Shown: positions 8,570-17,687, counted from the first letter of the stretch. The stretch: 64,000 bases of DNA from Chroococcus sp. FPU101 (GCF_017312365.1 NZ_BLJI01000001.1:186001-250000), one strand, 5' to 3'. The notes: generated by a model not told the origin, from the letters alone. Translations and numbers: made by a program.

Positions 8570-9769
8570 TTACCAACTCCCTCCTGCACCACCACCACCA
8601 GAACTACCACCGCCAAAATCACCACCACCAGAACTACCACCAGAACTACCACCACCCCAAGAACCGCCGCCGCCAAAGCCACCACCACCGAAGCCACCAC
8701 CACCTGTGTAAACAATTACAGGGGCATTTCTAGGAATATAGTCATCTCGCTCGTTATGAAAACCACAGCTAACGCATTCTTGTACAGTTCTTTGAATTCC
8801 ATCAGCAAACACGCTGGCTGGTTGTAGTACATATACTGTAGATTTAAGGGTAAATTCATCGCAATTCGGACAGAGGTCATATTCACTGGTAAGGCGATAG
8901 GTTCTAAGATGAAATCCTTCGACACGCTTGTGTTCCTTGCAGTCGGGACATGACCAACCTCGATAGGCAGAACTGCGAATTTGTTCGGCGACTCGCTGAG
9001 GTTTGTTTAAATTTGCTTCAAGGGTATCGCGTCCGATTTCTTGCATCAGATTACGACATTTAGCACAATGAAATTTAGGTTTTTCTGTGACATACGCTCC
9101 ATAAGAACGCCCTTCAGGATTGAGATAGGTTTTACGAGTTTTCATAAAAAGAGTTAACCCGCCAATTCCGAGTACGCAGGTTCCTAAAAACCAGACTAAT
9201 TCGGCTGGAATACCTTCAGATGGCGGAGTGGGAGTTGCAAAATCTGGAGCTTGTAAAATAGTATTTGCGATCGCTTCTACGCCTGCTAAAATCCCTGCTG
9301 GATAGTTTCCCTGTTTAAAGTTTGGAATGATTTTAGTATTAATAATATTACCCGCTTGAGCATCGGTTAAAACTCCTTCGGTTCCGTAGCCTGTCTCAAT
9401 TTCGACTCGTCTTTCATCACGAGAAATTAAGATCAAAACCCCGTTATCTTGCCCTCGTTGTCCAATTCCCCAACGATTAAATAAATCTGTAGCGAATTCT
9501 TTCGGTGTAGCGGATGGTTGGGTATTAGGAACCGTGACAACTGCGATTTCTGCCCCTGTTTTCGTTTTCACTTCGGAGATAATAGTATTAATTCTAGCGA
9601 TCATGCTTTGATCTAACAGATTTGCTGTATCAACTACCCATCCTGTGTGCATTTGGCTAGGATGAGGCACTTCTTGAACCGATACTGCGTAGCTAGGTTG
9701 ATTAATAGTCGAATTTAAACCAACTACAATTGAGTTAGCTAGAAGCAAGATCAGAAAAAATTTTTTCAT
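8570..9769 (-). CDS. TPM-domain protein with zinc-ribbon cysteines and Gly-rich tail
   Basis: Exported TPM-fold protein (YgcG-like). I choose the ATG at 9769 because the signal peptide MKKFFLILLLANSIVVG begins there; an upstream start at 9862 would bury it. Predicted order in the 399-residue product: TPM domain (HTGWVVDTANLLDQ to AGVEAIANTIL), a membrane helix (WFLGTCVLGIGGLTLF), a cytoplasmic part with four CxxC-type pairs (CAKC, CPDC, CPNC, CVSC) that may bind zinc, and a repetitive glycine/serine tail. TPM proteins of photosynthetic organisms include the PSII repair factor TLP18.3. It heads the leftward operon with lemA. The tail is encoded by simple GGN repeats at 8575-8705. Confidence 0.85.
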   Translation of the reverse strand: MKKFFLILLLANSIVVGLNSTINQPSYAVSVQEVPHPSQMHTGWVVDTANLLDQSMIARINTIISEVKTKTGAEIAVVTVPNTQPSATPKEFATDLFNRWGIGQRGQDNGVLILISRDERRVEIETGYGTEGVLTDAQAGNIINTKIIPNFKQGNYPAGILAGVEAIANTILQAPDFATPTPPSEGIPAELVWFLGTCVLGIGGLTLFMKTRKTYLNPEGRSYGAYVTEKPKFHCAKCRNLMQEIGRDTLEANLNKPQRVAEQIRSSAYRGWSCPDCKEHKRVEGFHLRTYRLTSEYDLCPNCDEFTLKSTVYVLQPASVFADGIQRTVQECVSCGFHNERDDYIPRNAPVIVYTGGGGFGGGGFGGGGSWGGGSSGGSSGGGDFGGGSSGGGGAGGSW

Positions 9770-9892
9770 AAAAGCAGTATAATTTCTGATTGTTGTTTTT
9801 AGTTTAGCTTGCTCAACCGTCCTGTGATTATTATTTGTTTTATGAGTTGCTTTTTTAAACAATCTTTGTTATGATGACATATGGGCAAAAAT

Positions 9893-9964
9893 GGCGACAT
9901 AGCCAAGCGGTAAGGCAGAGGTCTGCAAAACCTCCATCCCCCAGTTCAAATCTGGGTGTCGCCT
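9893..9964 (+). tRNA. trnC-GCA: tRNA-Cys (GCA)
   Basis: A 72-base cloverleaf. The acceptor stem GGCGACA pairs with TGTCGCC, followed by discriminator T. The anticodon arm GAGGTCTGCAAAACCTC presents GCA, and the T arm has the loop GTTCAAAT. No CCA is encoded. It lies between the TPM operon (divergent) and the frameshifted exported protein. Confidence 0.97.
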
Positions 9965-9973
9965 CTTAGAAAA

Positions 9974-10017
9974 AAAGGAAAAAGACAAAACATACTTGAC
10001 TTTTCCCTTTAATTTTT
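9974..10017. terminator. Bidirectional Rho-independent terminator
   Basis: AAAGGAAAAAG (9974-9984) pairs with CTTTTCCCTTT (10000-10010) with a single mismatch. It is flanked by an A-run on the left and TTTTT on the right. It can end the tRNA-Cys transcript rightward and the exported-protein transcript leftward. Confidence 0.6.
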
Positions 10018-10037
10018 CAATTTCGTAGAACTAAAAT

Positions 10038-10660
10038 TTAATCGTCAACTGGTGCTTTAGGAAATTGAGATTCTAGCGCGGCTTGAGACAAATCAGGAAT
10101 CTGCCAATTGACTTCATCAGCTTGAAAAACTTGAGCAAAAGGTACATTAAAGTCGATTACACCCGTTTCTGGATTAGATGTTACTACTAATCGAGTTCCA
10201 TTGACGATTTTTGCAGCCAACGCCCCATTGGTATCGAAACCTGCTATATTTACGTCATTGGGAAGATAAATCCCCCTACAATCCCATTCGTCATCTGTTT
10301 CTTGACCAGGTGAGAGAAGATATAATTCATTATCGTAAGTAGATTGGGATTTCTTGGATCTTGGCCCGTAGACTGCTAGTGTCTGTTGAGTCTGGTTACG
10401 ACACAAGCCAACACCTTCTCCAGTCTCCATAATATATTTTTGGAACTTCAGATCGCAATTTGTTGCTGAAATTGTTCGGCTGTCATTCCTTTAGGTAAAG
10501 TTTGTTGCTCCCTAGCATTCAAAAAGTTATCAAGGGTTTGATTCAATTTAATATAATCGGGGTTTGATTCAATTTTAGGTCGGTCGGCTAATGAGGGTTG
10601 AGCGAGTGCTAAATTGATGCAAAATAATAAAGCGACAAGAGCAATTTTTAAAAGTCTCAT
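10038..10660 (-). pseudogene. Exported protein gene split by a frameshift
   Basis: Two adjacent leftward frames read like one protein. The first (10660 to 10448) has a signal peptide MRLLKIALVALLFCINLALA and runs to AEQFQQQIA before a TGA. The next frame, read upstream of its ATG at 10430, gives DLKFQKYIMETGEGVGLCRN and continues to 10038. Joining them at about 10450 yields one exported protein of roughly 205 residues, with no gap between the pieces. The start at 10660 is preceded by AGGAG. The function is unknown; the mature part looks like a small soluble beta-rich protein. The break could be a true mutation, a programmed shift or a sequencing error. Confidence 0.6.
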
Positions 10661-11135
10661 GATCTTTCTCCTTCTGAGCATTAATCGTTTTTCGCAATTG
10701 GATACTTACTCTCTAGCATAATCTGTTGAGCGATGCGTTGATAGCTAATATCAGTTCAACGTCAATAAAATTTAAAATTATTCAAGGAAGTTAGGCTAAA
10801 TTTTTCATTCAAAAGTTTCTTGACTTTGAGCGAGAAATTGATAAAAATAATTATGCTTATTGATATTAATAATAAATTTTATTGATGCGTATTCCAGAAG
10901 ACGCATACTAACTGTAAGGAGCCAAATTCAAGACCTGATTACCTTTGCCAGCTTTAGACAATTAACTGATGCTCATTGATTGTTATTAAGTTACAAAAAA
11001 TCTATCGGAATGTAGTTGTTTTTAGCCAGTTGAGTTGTATTGCTCTTTACTTTAAACTACTTGAAAAACTGTACTATATTTTCAAAATTTCATTAACTTT
11101 AATCCCTCAATATTAACTAAGGAGAGACGCGCCAT
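10661..11135. other. Intergenic region before the TauE-type exporter gene
   Basis: AT-rich and non-coding as far as I can see. A hairpin ATGCGT (10885-10890) / ACGCAT (10901-10906) with a 10-base loop is present but lacks a T-tract. The downstream end holds the Shine-Dalgarno AAGGAGAG for the TTG-start exporter gene. Confidence 0.5.
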
Positions 11136-11972
11136 TTGAATATCCTAGAATTTTCCTCACTGGTTTGGATAGGCTCATTTAGCGCAGGATTCTTAGGCGC
11201 ACTCACAGGTTTAGGAGGTGGAGTAGTTATTGTACCTTTCTTAACTTCAATATTTGGTGTTGATATTCGCTATGCCGTCGGTGCTTCATTAGTATCTGTG
11301 ATTGCCACCTCCTCTGGTGCCGCATCTGCATATATTAAGCAAGGATATACTAATTTAAGATTAGGGATGTTTATGGAAGTAGCGACAACAATCGGAGCCT
11401 TAGTAGGTGCTTTAATTGCCACTTTTGTTTCTGTCAAAGCCCTGACGCTGATACTTGCTCTTGTTCTTCTCTACTCAGCTTATTTATCACAACAGCCCCG
11501 ACTTGAACAAACTGAAAGTAAGTTAACGAACCCTTGGATCACTCATTTAAAACTGAATAGCACCTATCCTACCCCCGATGGACTAATGCCTTACCATGTT
11601 TACTCCCTACCTGTTGGGTTTGGCTTAATGATTGTGGCTGGCGTGTTTTCTGGGTTGCTCGGCATTGGTTCAGGTGCTTTTAAGGTTTTGGCAATGGATC
11701 AAATCATGCGCCTTCCTTTCAAAGTTTCTACTACTACCAGTAATTTTATGATCGGTGTAACAGCCGCCACTTCTGCTGGAGTTTATCTGGCAAGGGGTTA
11801 TATCGATCCGCGATTGTCAATGTCCGTAATGTTGGGAGTTTTACCTGGTGCTTTTTTAGGAGCTAGAATTTTGGTCGGAACTAAAACTGAGGTTTTGAGA
11901 ATTATCTTCAGTTTAGTACTTGTAGCAATGGCTTTTAAGATGGTTTATAACAGTTTAGTTGGAGGTTTTTAG
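11136..11972 (+). CDS. TauE/SafE family sulfite/sulfonate exporter
   Basis: TauE/SafE membrane protein of 278 residues with about eight helices. The two internal glycine-rich repeats typical of the family are visible: GFLGALTGLGGGVVIVPFL near residue 18 and GVFSGLLGIGSGAFKVLAMD near residue 175. Family members export sulfite, sulfoacetate or related anions. The start is a TTG at 11136, preceded by AAGGAGAG at a normal distance; no ATG fits. The stop is 1 base before the DUF1634 gene, a frequent partner, so the two are coupled. Neighbouring sulfur genes support a sulfur substrate. Confidence 0.88.
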   Translation: MNILEFSSLVWIGSFSAGFLGALTGLGGGVVIVPFLTSIFGVDIRYAVGASLVSVIATSSGAASAYIKQGYTNLRLGMFMEVATTIGALVGALIATFVSVKALTLILALVLLYSAYLSQQPRLEQTESKLTNPWITHLKLNSTYPTPDGLMPYHVYSLPVGFGLMIVAGVFSGLLGIGSGAFKVLAMDQIMRLPFKVSTTTSNFMIGVTAATSAGVYLARGYIDPRLSMSVMLGVLPGAFLGARILVGTKTEVLRIIFSLVLVAMAFKMVYNSLVGGF

Positions 11973-11973
11973 G

Positions 11974-12450
11974 ATGAATTTTATTAATTTCAAGTCCAAA
12001 AAATCTTCATCTTCAATAGATGAGGTACAATACGTTCCCACAAAGGATCAGATTGATGAGGAGAGAAATATTACAGCTCTGTCAAATGATCCATCAAATG
12101 CTCATTTAGTCAGTAATTTATTAAGATACGGCGTGATTTTTGCTAGTATGATCGTTATTGTTGGCGGTGTTCGGTATTTAATTTCTCATGGGACTGAAAC
12201 CGTAGATTTTCAAACTTTTCGAGGACAACCTAGTGAGTTATGTTCGCCAGTCGGTGTCATAAAAGCGGTTTACTCTGGTGATTCCTTAGCTTTAATTCAA
12301 TTTGGACTATTACTTTTAATTGCGACTCCAGTAGCAAGAGTGGCTTTTTCTTTATTAGCTTTTATTTGGCAACGGGATTTAATCTACGTGTTTTTAACCT
12401 TATTTGTCTTAATTAGTTTAATTTACGGCTTCATTGGCGCATATGTTTAA
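11974..12450 (+). CDS. DUF1634 membrane protein, partner of the TauE-type exporter
   Basis: Membrane protein of 158 residues matching the DUF1634 pattern. It has a polar N-terminal 45 residues and then three hydrophobic segments: LLRYGVIFASMIVIVGGVRY, LIQFGLLLLIATPVARVAFS and LIYVFLTLFVLISLIYGF. The central motif GVIKAVYSGDSLALIQFGLL is characteristic. I use the ATG at 11974 with GGAGG inside the end of the exporter gene as ribosome site. DUF1634 genes recur next to TauE/SafE genes, which suggests an accessory subunit; this is not proven. Confidence 0.82.
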   Translation: MNFINFKSKKSSSSIDEVQYVPTKDQIDEERNITALSNDPSNAHLVSNLLRYGVIFASMIVIVGGVRYLISHGTETVDFQTFRGQPSELCSPVGVIKAVYSGDSLALIQFGLLLLIATPVARVAFSLLAFIWQRDLIYVFLTLFVLISLIYGFIGAYV

Positions 12451-12477
12451 GATGAGCTTCTGTGACAAAATCATCAG

Positions 12478-12779
12478 TTAAGAATAAAGCGCGATCGCAA
12501 CTGCACATTCTCCCCGTTGTTGTTGTGTCAGTGACCATTCTTGTTCCCAAACAGATTGTAATTTTTCGAGTGCTTTTTCCATATCTTGACTACCTGAGCC
12601 AAAACTTTTGGTTCTTTGAAGACCAAAATGATTTCCGTTTGGAATTAAAATAGTACGATGATCCGAAGGATTTAGTGCATTACACCAAAACTAGTTATTC
12701 TGGGCAGTTTTTGCATAATACTGTTTTTGCTCAACTAAGCCGAAAATATGGTGAATCGGGAAGATCTAAGATGAGCCAA
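12478..12779 (-). pseudogene. Decayed gene behind the persulfide dioxygenase
   Basis: The reverse strand reads a coherent protein-like stretch interrupted by stops. It runs VEQKQYYAKTAQNN, a TAG, FWCNALNPSDHRTILIPNG, NHFGLQRTKSFGSGSQDMEK and ALEKLQSVWEQEWSLTQQQR, ending at TAA (12478). A second in-frame TAG lies near 12767, and the frame is continuous with the upstream dioxygenase stop. I do not recognise the family. The direct repeat TAAGATGAGC lies at both edges (12448 and 12767). Confidence 0.5.
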
Positions 12780-12780
12780 T

Positions 12781-15042
12781 CTAGATATACATGGCAAAGT
12801 AATCATTAAAAATTTCAGTATTGGTAAGTCGCATGAGTTCTGTTTTCTGTTGCGCCTCATCTATTGTTGAATTGAGATTGGTTTGAGGGATAAAATCACC
12901 ACAGTATTCATTAGCTGGAACTGCTTCTTTCATCTTCTTAGGATAGCTCAATTTAAGATGACCCATCAGGGTAATAAACTGACTGCGGCTATGATCGGCA
13001 AACCGAGGATTTAAGCGTTTTTCTTCGCCAATGGTGGAAACAGTACGCCCTTTATAATCATGACCTGGATAAACAAAGGTTTCTTCTGGCAGGGTAAATA
13101 ATCGTTGTGTTACTACATCATAGAGAATACCTGCGTCGCCTCCTTGAAAATCAGTGCGTCCACAACCACGAATTAACAAAGCATCACCCGTTAAGAGATG
13201 AGTTTTGTTCACTAAATAAGACAAATGGCTATAAGTATGACCAGGAGTGGCAATCGCTTCAATGACGACCGTTCCTACCGCTAAAGTTTCACCATTGGCT
13301 AAAGAATGATCAGCAGATTTAACACCTGCATTTTCAGGAATCATCACACGACAGCCTGTTTGCTGTCTCAGTTGACCCGCCCCTGTAATATGGTCAGCAT
13401 GGAGATGTGTTTCTAAACAATAGCGTAGCGTTAACCCTAAATCCTGAAGTATTTCTAAATCTCGCTTAACCTGCTCTAACACAGGATCGACTAAAACGGC
13501 ATCTTTAGTCTGCTGATCGGCAATCAGGTAAGTATAATTGCTTGATTCAGGATCAAATAATTGACGAAATAACATTGAACGATCTTCTTTTCGGTTGGAT
13601 ACTGAAGGAGTCGGAATATAACGCACCCGCACAGGAAGTGACTGCAAGATCTGTCGGGCTAATCCTTGCGCCTGAACTCGTAATTCTGGAACCGCGATCG
13701 TTTCCCACAAATTTCCTTTGCGCGGGGTTCCTATCGTATATAGTAGAGTTGAGGTTTGACCATTAGCGTCTATTACTGCACCATTAACAGCCGTATCTAA
13801 TCCTAAACCGATTTTGTTAGGGCGTACTAATCCCTGGGAGTGCAAACTAGCAATTAAAGGCACAGATGAGCGTCTATAATCTGCTTCTACTCCTGTACAA
13901 TTAACCACTCGGCTAATCTGATAAACTTGATTATGGGTTTTGCGTTCTTCCACAGTCACAGCGACGGCGTTAGGTAAAGCTTGATAATCCCGAATACGCC
14001 CCGCAGTCACGCTTAGTTGACCTGAAGCAAGCATTTCATTAACAATATTACCGATTTCTGGTGCAATGCGATGTCGATGCACCTCCCAATAGGATTTCAG
14101 ATGACGTAAAAAACGCCGTTGCTCATCAAGGGGTAAATTCTGCCAGAGTTGCGAGGTGATCGGACGTAGTGAATCAAGCACTGCTCGCCAGTCGTAGCCT
14201 TGAGTTGCTGCCGTTGCTATCTCAGTCCGAACACGACGCAATAGACCGCGAATCGTGGGGGGTGCGGTTTCAACACTCAAAAAAGGAGGATATGGTAAGG
14301 TCGCCTGGTGTTGTATTGGAGATAAACCCCGTCGAGATATAGCATAGATTTGACCCCGATGTTTCTGAGCGTGGAGAGATACGACCATATCTACCATTGT
14401 CAGTCCCGTCCCGATGAGTAATACAGGTGCATTGGGTTCGAGATCACTAAGAGCCGAAGCTGACCAAGCATCTCGCAAAAAGCGATCGCTACTATCTGAG
14501 TGTTGAGAAAAGGGGGTAGCGGGTGTATTTCCTAATGCTAGTACAATCTTATCGGCAAAGAAACGGGAATGATTACGGAGGGTGACGATCGCGCCTTTTC
14601 CATCTGGTTCTACTGCTACGACTTCATCAATTATACGCTCTAGCCAAACATTACTTAATGCGGTTGCTTCTGCTTCTTCTAAAATCGACTGAATGTAATA
14701 ACCGTAAACTTTGCGGGAAATAAATGTACTGGCGTTAATCTCATCGGGAAGCAATGCCTCTAACTCGTTGCGGTTATAGTTTAGCCAGCGCAGTATATGA
14801 CTCGGATCATCTGGAAATGCGCTCATATTGCCTGCTGAGACATTGAGTAAATGGCTGGTGGTTTCCGTACTGTAAGCTACTCCCTTGCCAATCTCATTTT
14901 GACGCTCGATTAGTTTGATAATGAGGGGCCGAGTTGCGGTTTTTAAAAGATGAGCCGCCACCAGAGAACCACTAAAGCCACTCCCAACAATGGCGATCAT
15001 CGTTGGAGTCTGAAGTTTTTCAGAAGGTAAAGCCATAGCCAA
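12781..15042 (-). CDS. Fusion of FAD/NAD(P)-binding protein and persulfide dioxygenase (ETHE1-like)
   Basis: A protein of 753 residues with two enzymes in one chain. Residues about 15-480 are a FAD/NAD(P)-binding protein (NAD_binding_9 type) with GSGFSGSLVAAHLL near residue 20 and a second nucleotide motif PVLLIGTGLTMVDMVVSL. Residues about 490-725 are a metallo-beta-lactamase-fold persulfide dioxygenase with THLHADH (545-551), PGHTYSHLSYL, LTGDALLIRGCGRTDFQGGD and VYPGHDY. The ETHE1 family oxidises glutathione persulfide to sulfite with O2, and RGCGRTDFQ is its signature. A Met at residue 490 starts the second half and suggests recent fusion. The N-terminal partner may reduce flavin or handle persulfide. 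Flanking genes concern sulfur. Confidence 0.85.
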   Translation of the reverse strand: MAMALPSEKLQTPTMIAIVGSGFSGSLVAAHLLKTATRPLIIKLIERQNEIGKGVAYSTETTSHLLNVSAGNMSAFPDDPSHILRWLNYNRNELEALLPDEINASTFISRKVYGYYIQSILEEAEATALSNVWLERIIDEVVAVEPDGKGAIVTLRNHSRFFADKIVLALGNTPATPFSQHSDSSDRFLRDAWSASALSDLEPNAPVLLIGTGLTMVDMVVSLHAQKHRGQIYAISRRGLSPIQHQATLPYPPFLSVETAPPTIRGLLRRVRTEIATAATQGYDWRAVLDSLRPITSQLWQNLPLDEQRRFLRHLKSYWEVHRHRIAPEIGNIVNEMLASGQLSVTAGRIRDYQALPNAVAVTVEERKTHNQVYQISRVVNCTGVEADYRRSSVPLIASLHSQGLVRPNKIGLGLDTAVNGAVIDANGQTSTLLYTIGTPRKGNLWETIAVPELRVQAQGLARQILQSLPVRVRYIPTPSVSNRKEDRSMLFRQLFDPESSNYTYLIADQQTKDAVLVDPVLEQVKRDLEILQDLGLTLRYCLETHLHADHITGAGQLRQQTGCRVMIPENAGVKSADHSLANGETLAVGTVVIEAIATPGHTYSHLSYLVNKTHLLTGDALLIRGCGRTDFQGGDAGILYDVVTQRLFTLPEETFVYPGHDYKGRTVSTIGEEKRLNPRFADHSRSQFITLMGHLKLSYPKKMKEAVPANEYCGDFIPQTNLNSTIDEAQQKTELMRLTNTEIFNDYFAMYI

Positions 15043-15313
15043 GTTAAGGTTAAAATAAATTAATTATTTTAAATAAACAGTTAATTTAATGCTAGTTGGT
15101 TATTTTTGCAATCTCTAAAGATTAACTTTTAGAAATAAACTTGAATTACCGATAATTTCGTGAGTGAAAAGAGCTTTTAAGTTCTTAAGCGAAACATTTT
15201 AATTAATACCTTTGTTCTTACCTACGGTTTTCCCAGCACTTAAAAAGACTTAATTGGCGTGGAAAAATTTGTCAATATTATTATCTGTTCCTCATCTAAA
15301 ACTGTAGAGCCTG

Positions 15314-15982
15314 TTAGATTTTCGGTAAAAAGAGACGATATGATTCACTATCTAAAATGATCCTCAAACCGAGCCACATCAGCACAAAAGGAAAAATCTT
15401 GCTCGCATAGCGGCTGAGGATAAAAGCAATACCTGGTTGATGGGTCAGATGATAGGACATGAAGATCCAAGTGGCAACTGTGAGATAGCAAATCAGTATG
15501 ATTACAGCCAGATTCGGGAATGTGCTAGAAGCAAACAGAGGGATATAAATTCCAAGATTGTTACCACCGTTGGAAATTGTGACTGCGGAGACACGATAGG
15601 TTTGTGGATCGCGGATGACATCCCAGAGCGATCGCTTTTGAGACTCAAATCCTCGATATTTAGAATTTCTTTTCCGATTAACTGATTTGTCTTGATCTGA
15701 CTCATTGCGATTAAGATTGATTAGGTTTCTTAAACCAATAAGGATCGGTAAAATCCCCAGTAAACCGATCCAAGTTGAATCAACCACTAGCCCTAGGACG
15801 AAACCCACCAAACTTACTAAAACCAGTACTGTGAACCCTAAAAGTTCACCAACTGCAACATGTTTAGGACGAAAAGTACGATTAACCTCACTAAAGAAGG
15901 CAGTTAGATAAATATTGTCGTCAAATGTTGTTGCTAGAGCAGCAGCTATGGCGATCTTAAGTGCATCAATTAACCAATCCAT
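15314..15982 (-). CDS. CadD family cation transporter (first copy)
   Basis: Membrane protein of 222 residues of the cadmium-resistance CadD family. The two internal repeats show LATTFDDNIYLTAFFSEVNR and TISNGGNNLGIYIPLF, the acidic/Asn motifs of this family. About five to six helices are predicted, with a charged cytoplasmic loop (NLNRNESDQDKSVNRKRNS) in the middle. Family members give cadmium tolerance in Gram-positive bacteria; the substrate here is open. A second copy lies at 23548-24270, so the two bracket most of the sulfur genes. The gene runs leftward toward the dioxygenase fusion with a 271-base gap. Confidence 0.82.
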   Translation of the reverse strand: MDWLIDALKIAIAAALATTFDDNIYLTAFFSEVNRTFRPKHVAVGELLGFTVLVLVSLVGFVLGLVVDSTWIGLLGILPILIGLRNLINLNRNESDQDKSVNRKRNSKYRGFESQKRSLWDVIRDPQTYRVSAVTISNGGNNLGIYIPLFASSTFPNLAVIILICYLTVATWIFMSYHLTHQPGIAFILSRYASKIFPFVLMWLGLRIILDSESYRLFLPKI

Positions 15983-16421
15983 TACTATTCCTCGTTTAAC
16001 ACCTGTCTAATGACACGGCTCACAATCGTTTATCGTAAAAACTAATTCCGCAATATCAAGCAATGTAAATCTAAGAATGTGAGTTTTACGCTTTGACTAT
16101 GACTCAACTCCTTTTTTTTCAACTTAATATTAATACCCAGAAAAGTTTAACATTCTAGCTATATTGTTGTGTGTAACACCTGATTCAACTAAAACATAAG
16201 TGATTGTTACGAAATTAAGCATCAATTATTTTTATTAAATGACTACAATAATCTAGTAAATGAAGCATTCCGTTTAAGACAAGTTGACGGTATACTTATA
16301 AACCAAGCAATTCAAGTAGTAAATAGTTTGTGAGTTTTTTGGCCAAAGGAAACTTTTATTGTAATCGCTCTTTTCTATTCATTTGCAATACCCATAAACT
16401 GAGTTTATCAAAGGAATCAGT
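15983..16421. other. Divergent intergenic region between CadD and sulfonate-binding gene
   Basis: This 439-base AT-rich region separates two divergent genes and should hold promoters for both. I see a Shine-Dalgarno AAAGGAAT just before 16422, but no convincing operator or coding remnant. Confidence 0.45.
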
Positions 16422-17687
16422 ATGAATAGCCGTTTGATTAACCGTTTGCTTAAATCCACAGGTCAAAAGTTTTTTCAGTTGCAAAAATCATTGCTTCCTC
16501 GTGCAGTTGCCTCCAGATTTATTGTTCTATTTTGTATCGGCCTTGTCTTGAGTCTAGCTTTTAACATTCATGCTATTGCTGCTCCTGAATCAGGCAATAG
16601 GCTTTCCGCTTTGATGGAGCAGTTATCATTCCCCAAAAAGATATCGATTCGAGTCTGGGAAACCATAGGACTGTTTATAGCTGGCATATTTTTTAGTATC
16701 GTCTTGGATCGCTGGTTTTCTAATCGTGCGGCTCGCTCTGGTAACACACCCTTAGCTGAACAAGCGCGGCAACTCAAGCAACTCAAAATCGGCTATCCAG
16801 AGGGAATGACTAATCTCGAAGTTCTCCGTGAACGAGGCTTGCTTGAAAAACAGTTACGACCGTATGGGCTGACAGTTACTTGGTCAAGCTTTTTATCGGC
16901 ATCTTCTTTAATTGAAGCCCTCAGCAATGGGACGATCGATTTTTGCGGTGGTGGTGGTACAGCTAGTATTTTCTCTCAAGCGGCGGATCATCTGTTTGTG
17001 CGAGTGGCTAAAGAAAAATATACCGATCCAAAGGGTCAAGCGATTTTAGTATTAGAAAATTCACCGATTCAGACCTTGGCAGACTTAAAGCATAAAAAGA
17101 TTGCTTTTGACTTAGGTTCGAGTTCCCATTACGTTTTGATTAAAGCTTTGGCCAAAGTTGGGCTAGATTTGAGCGATATTGAACCCATTTATCTGACACA
17201 GCCAGAAGCACTACCCCTATTCCGTCGAGGTGAAATCGATGCTTGGGTAAATTGGGTTCCCTATGCGGCAACTCAAACTCGAAGTAGTTATCCAGGACGC
17301 TCGATCATTGACCTAGAAAGTATCTTTGGCGACAACGTTTCTAATGAAGTTCCGACTCTCTACTATGCGATTCCAGAGTTGGTACGCGATTATCCAGATC
17401 TGCTCAAAGTGATTTTAGAAGAAGTCAACGAAGCTGGAGCTTGGGCTAAGAAGCAGGAATTAGAAGCAGCTAAACGATTAGCAGAACAATACGAAATCGA
17501 GCCATCGATTGTAGACAATCTGGAAAAACGTAGTATTGAACGCGCCATCATCCCGATTGACGATTTAACCCTTAATGCTCTACAACAGCAAGCTAATACG
17601 TTTAGAGATCTAAGACTGATCCCTAAGCGGGTGAATGTGAAAGATGGAACTTATAGCTTGCAGACGAAACAGAACTGGACATATTAG
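16422..17687 (+). CDS. Membrane-anchored aliphatic sulfonate-binding protein (SsuA/TauA-like)
   Basis: Substrate-binding protein of 421 residues. The SBP fold (about 115-400) shows typical SsuA/TauA/NrtA stretches: KIGYPEGMTNLEVLRERGLL, SSLIEALSNGTIDFCGGGGT and RRGEIDAWVNWVPYAATQ. Unusually, the N-terminus has two hydrophobic segments, at about 34-55 (FIVLFCIGLVLSLAFNI) and 79-96 (TIGLFIAGIFFSIVLDRW). The protein is therefore probably held in the membrane instead of being a simple lipoprotein. No SsuB/SsuC genes adjoin it, so the transporter partner is elsewhere or absent. SsuD downstream on the other strand supports sulfonate as ligand. Confidence 0.8.
   Translation: MNSRLINRLLKSTGQKFFQLQKSLLPRAVASRFIVLFCIGLVLSLAFNIHAIAAPESGNRLSALMEQLSFPKKISIRVWETIGLFIAGIFFSIVLDRWFSNRAARSGNTPLAEQARQLKQLKIGYPEGMTNLEVLRERGLLEKQLRPYGLTVTWSSFLSASSLIEALSNGTIDFCGGGGTASIFSQAADHLFVRVAKEKYTDPKGQAILVLENSPIQTLADLKHKKIAFDLGSSSHYVLIKALAKVGLDLSDIEPIYLTQPEALPLFRRGEIDAWVNWVPYAATQTRSSYPGRSIIDLESIFGDNVSNEVPTLYYAIPELVRDYPDLLKVILEEVNEAGAWAKKQELEAAKRLAEQYEIEPSIVDNLEKRSIERAIIPIDDLTLNALQQQANTFRDLRLIPKRVNVKDGTYSLQTKQNWTY

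Noticed and set aside
8575-8705. ACC/GGN simple repeats looking like a CRISPR or tandem array
   Set aside because: They encode the Gly-rich tail of the TPM protein. No spacer-repeat pattern exists here or elsewhere in the window.
12462-12653. Rightward 63-codon frame after the DUF1634 gene
   Set aside because: The opposite strand gives a better protein-like reading (remnant), and this frame has no ribosome site or recognisable sequence.
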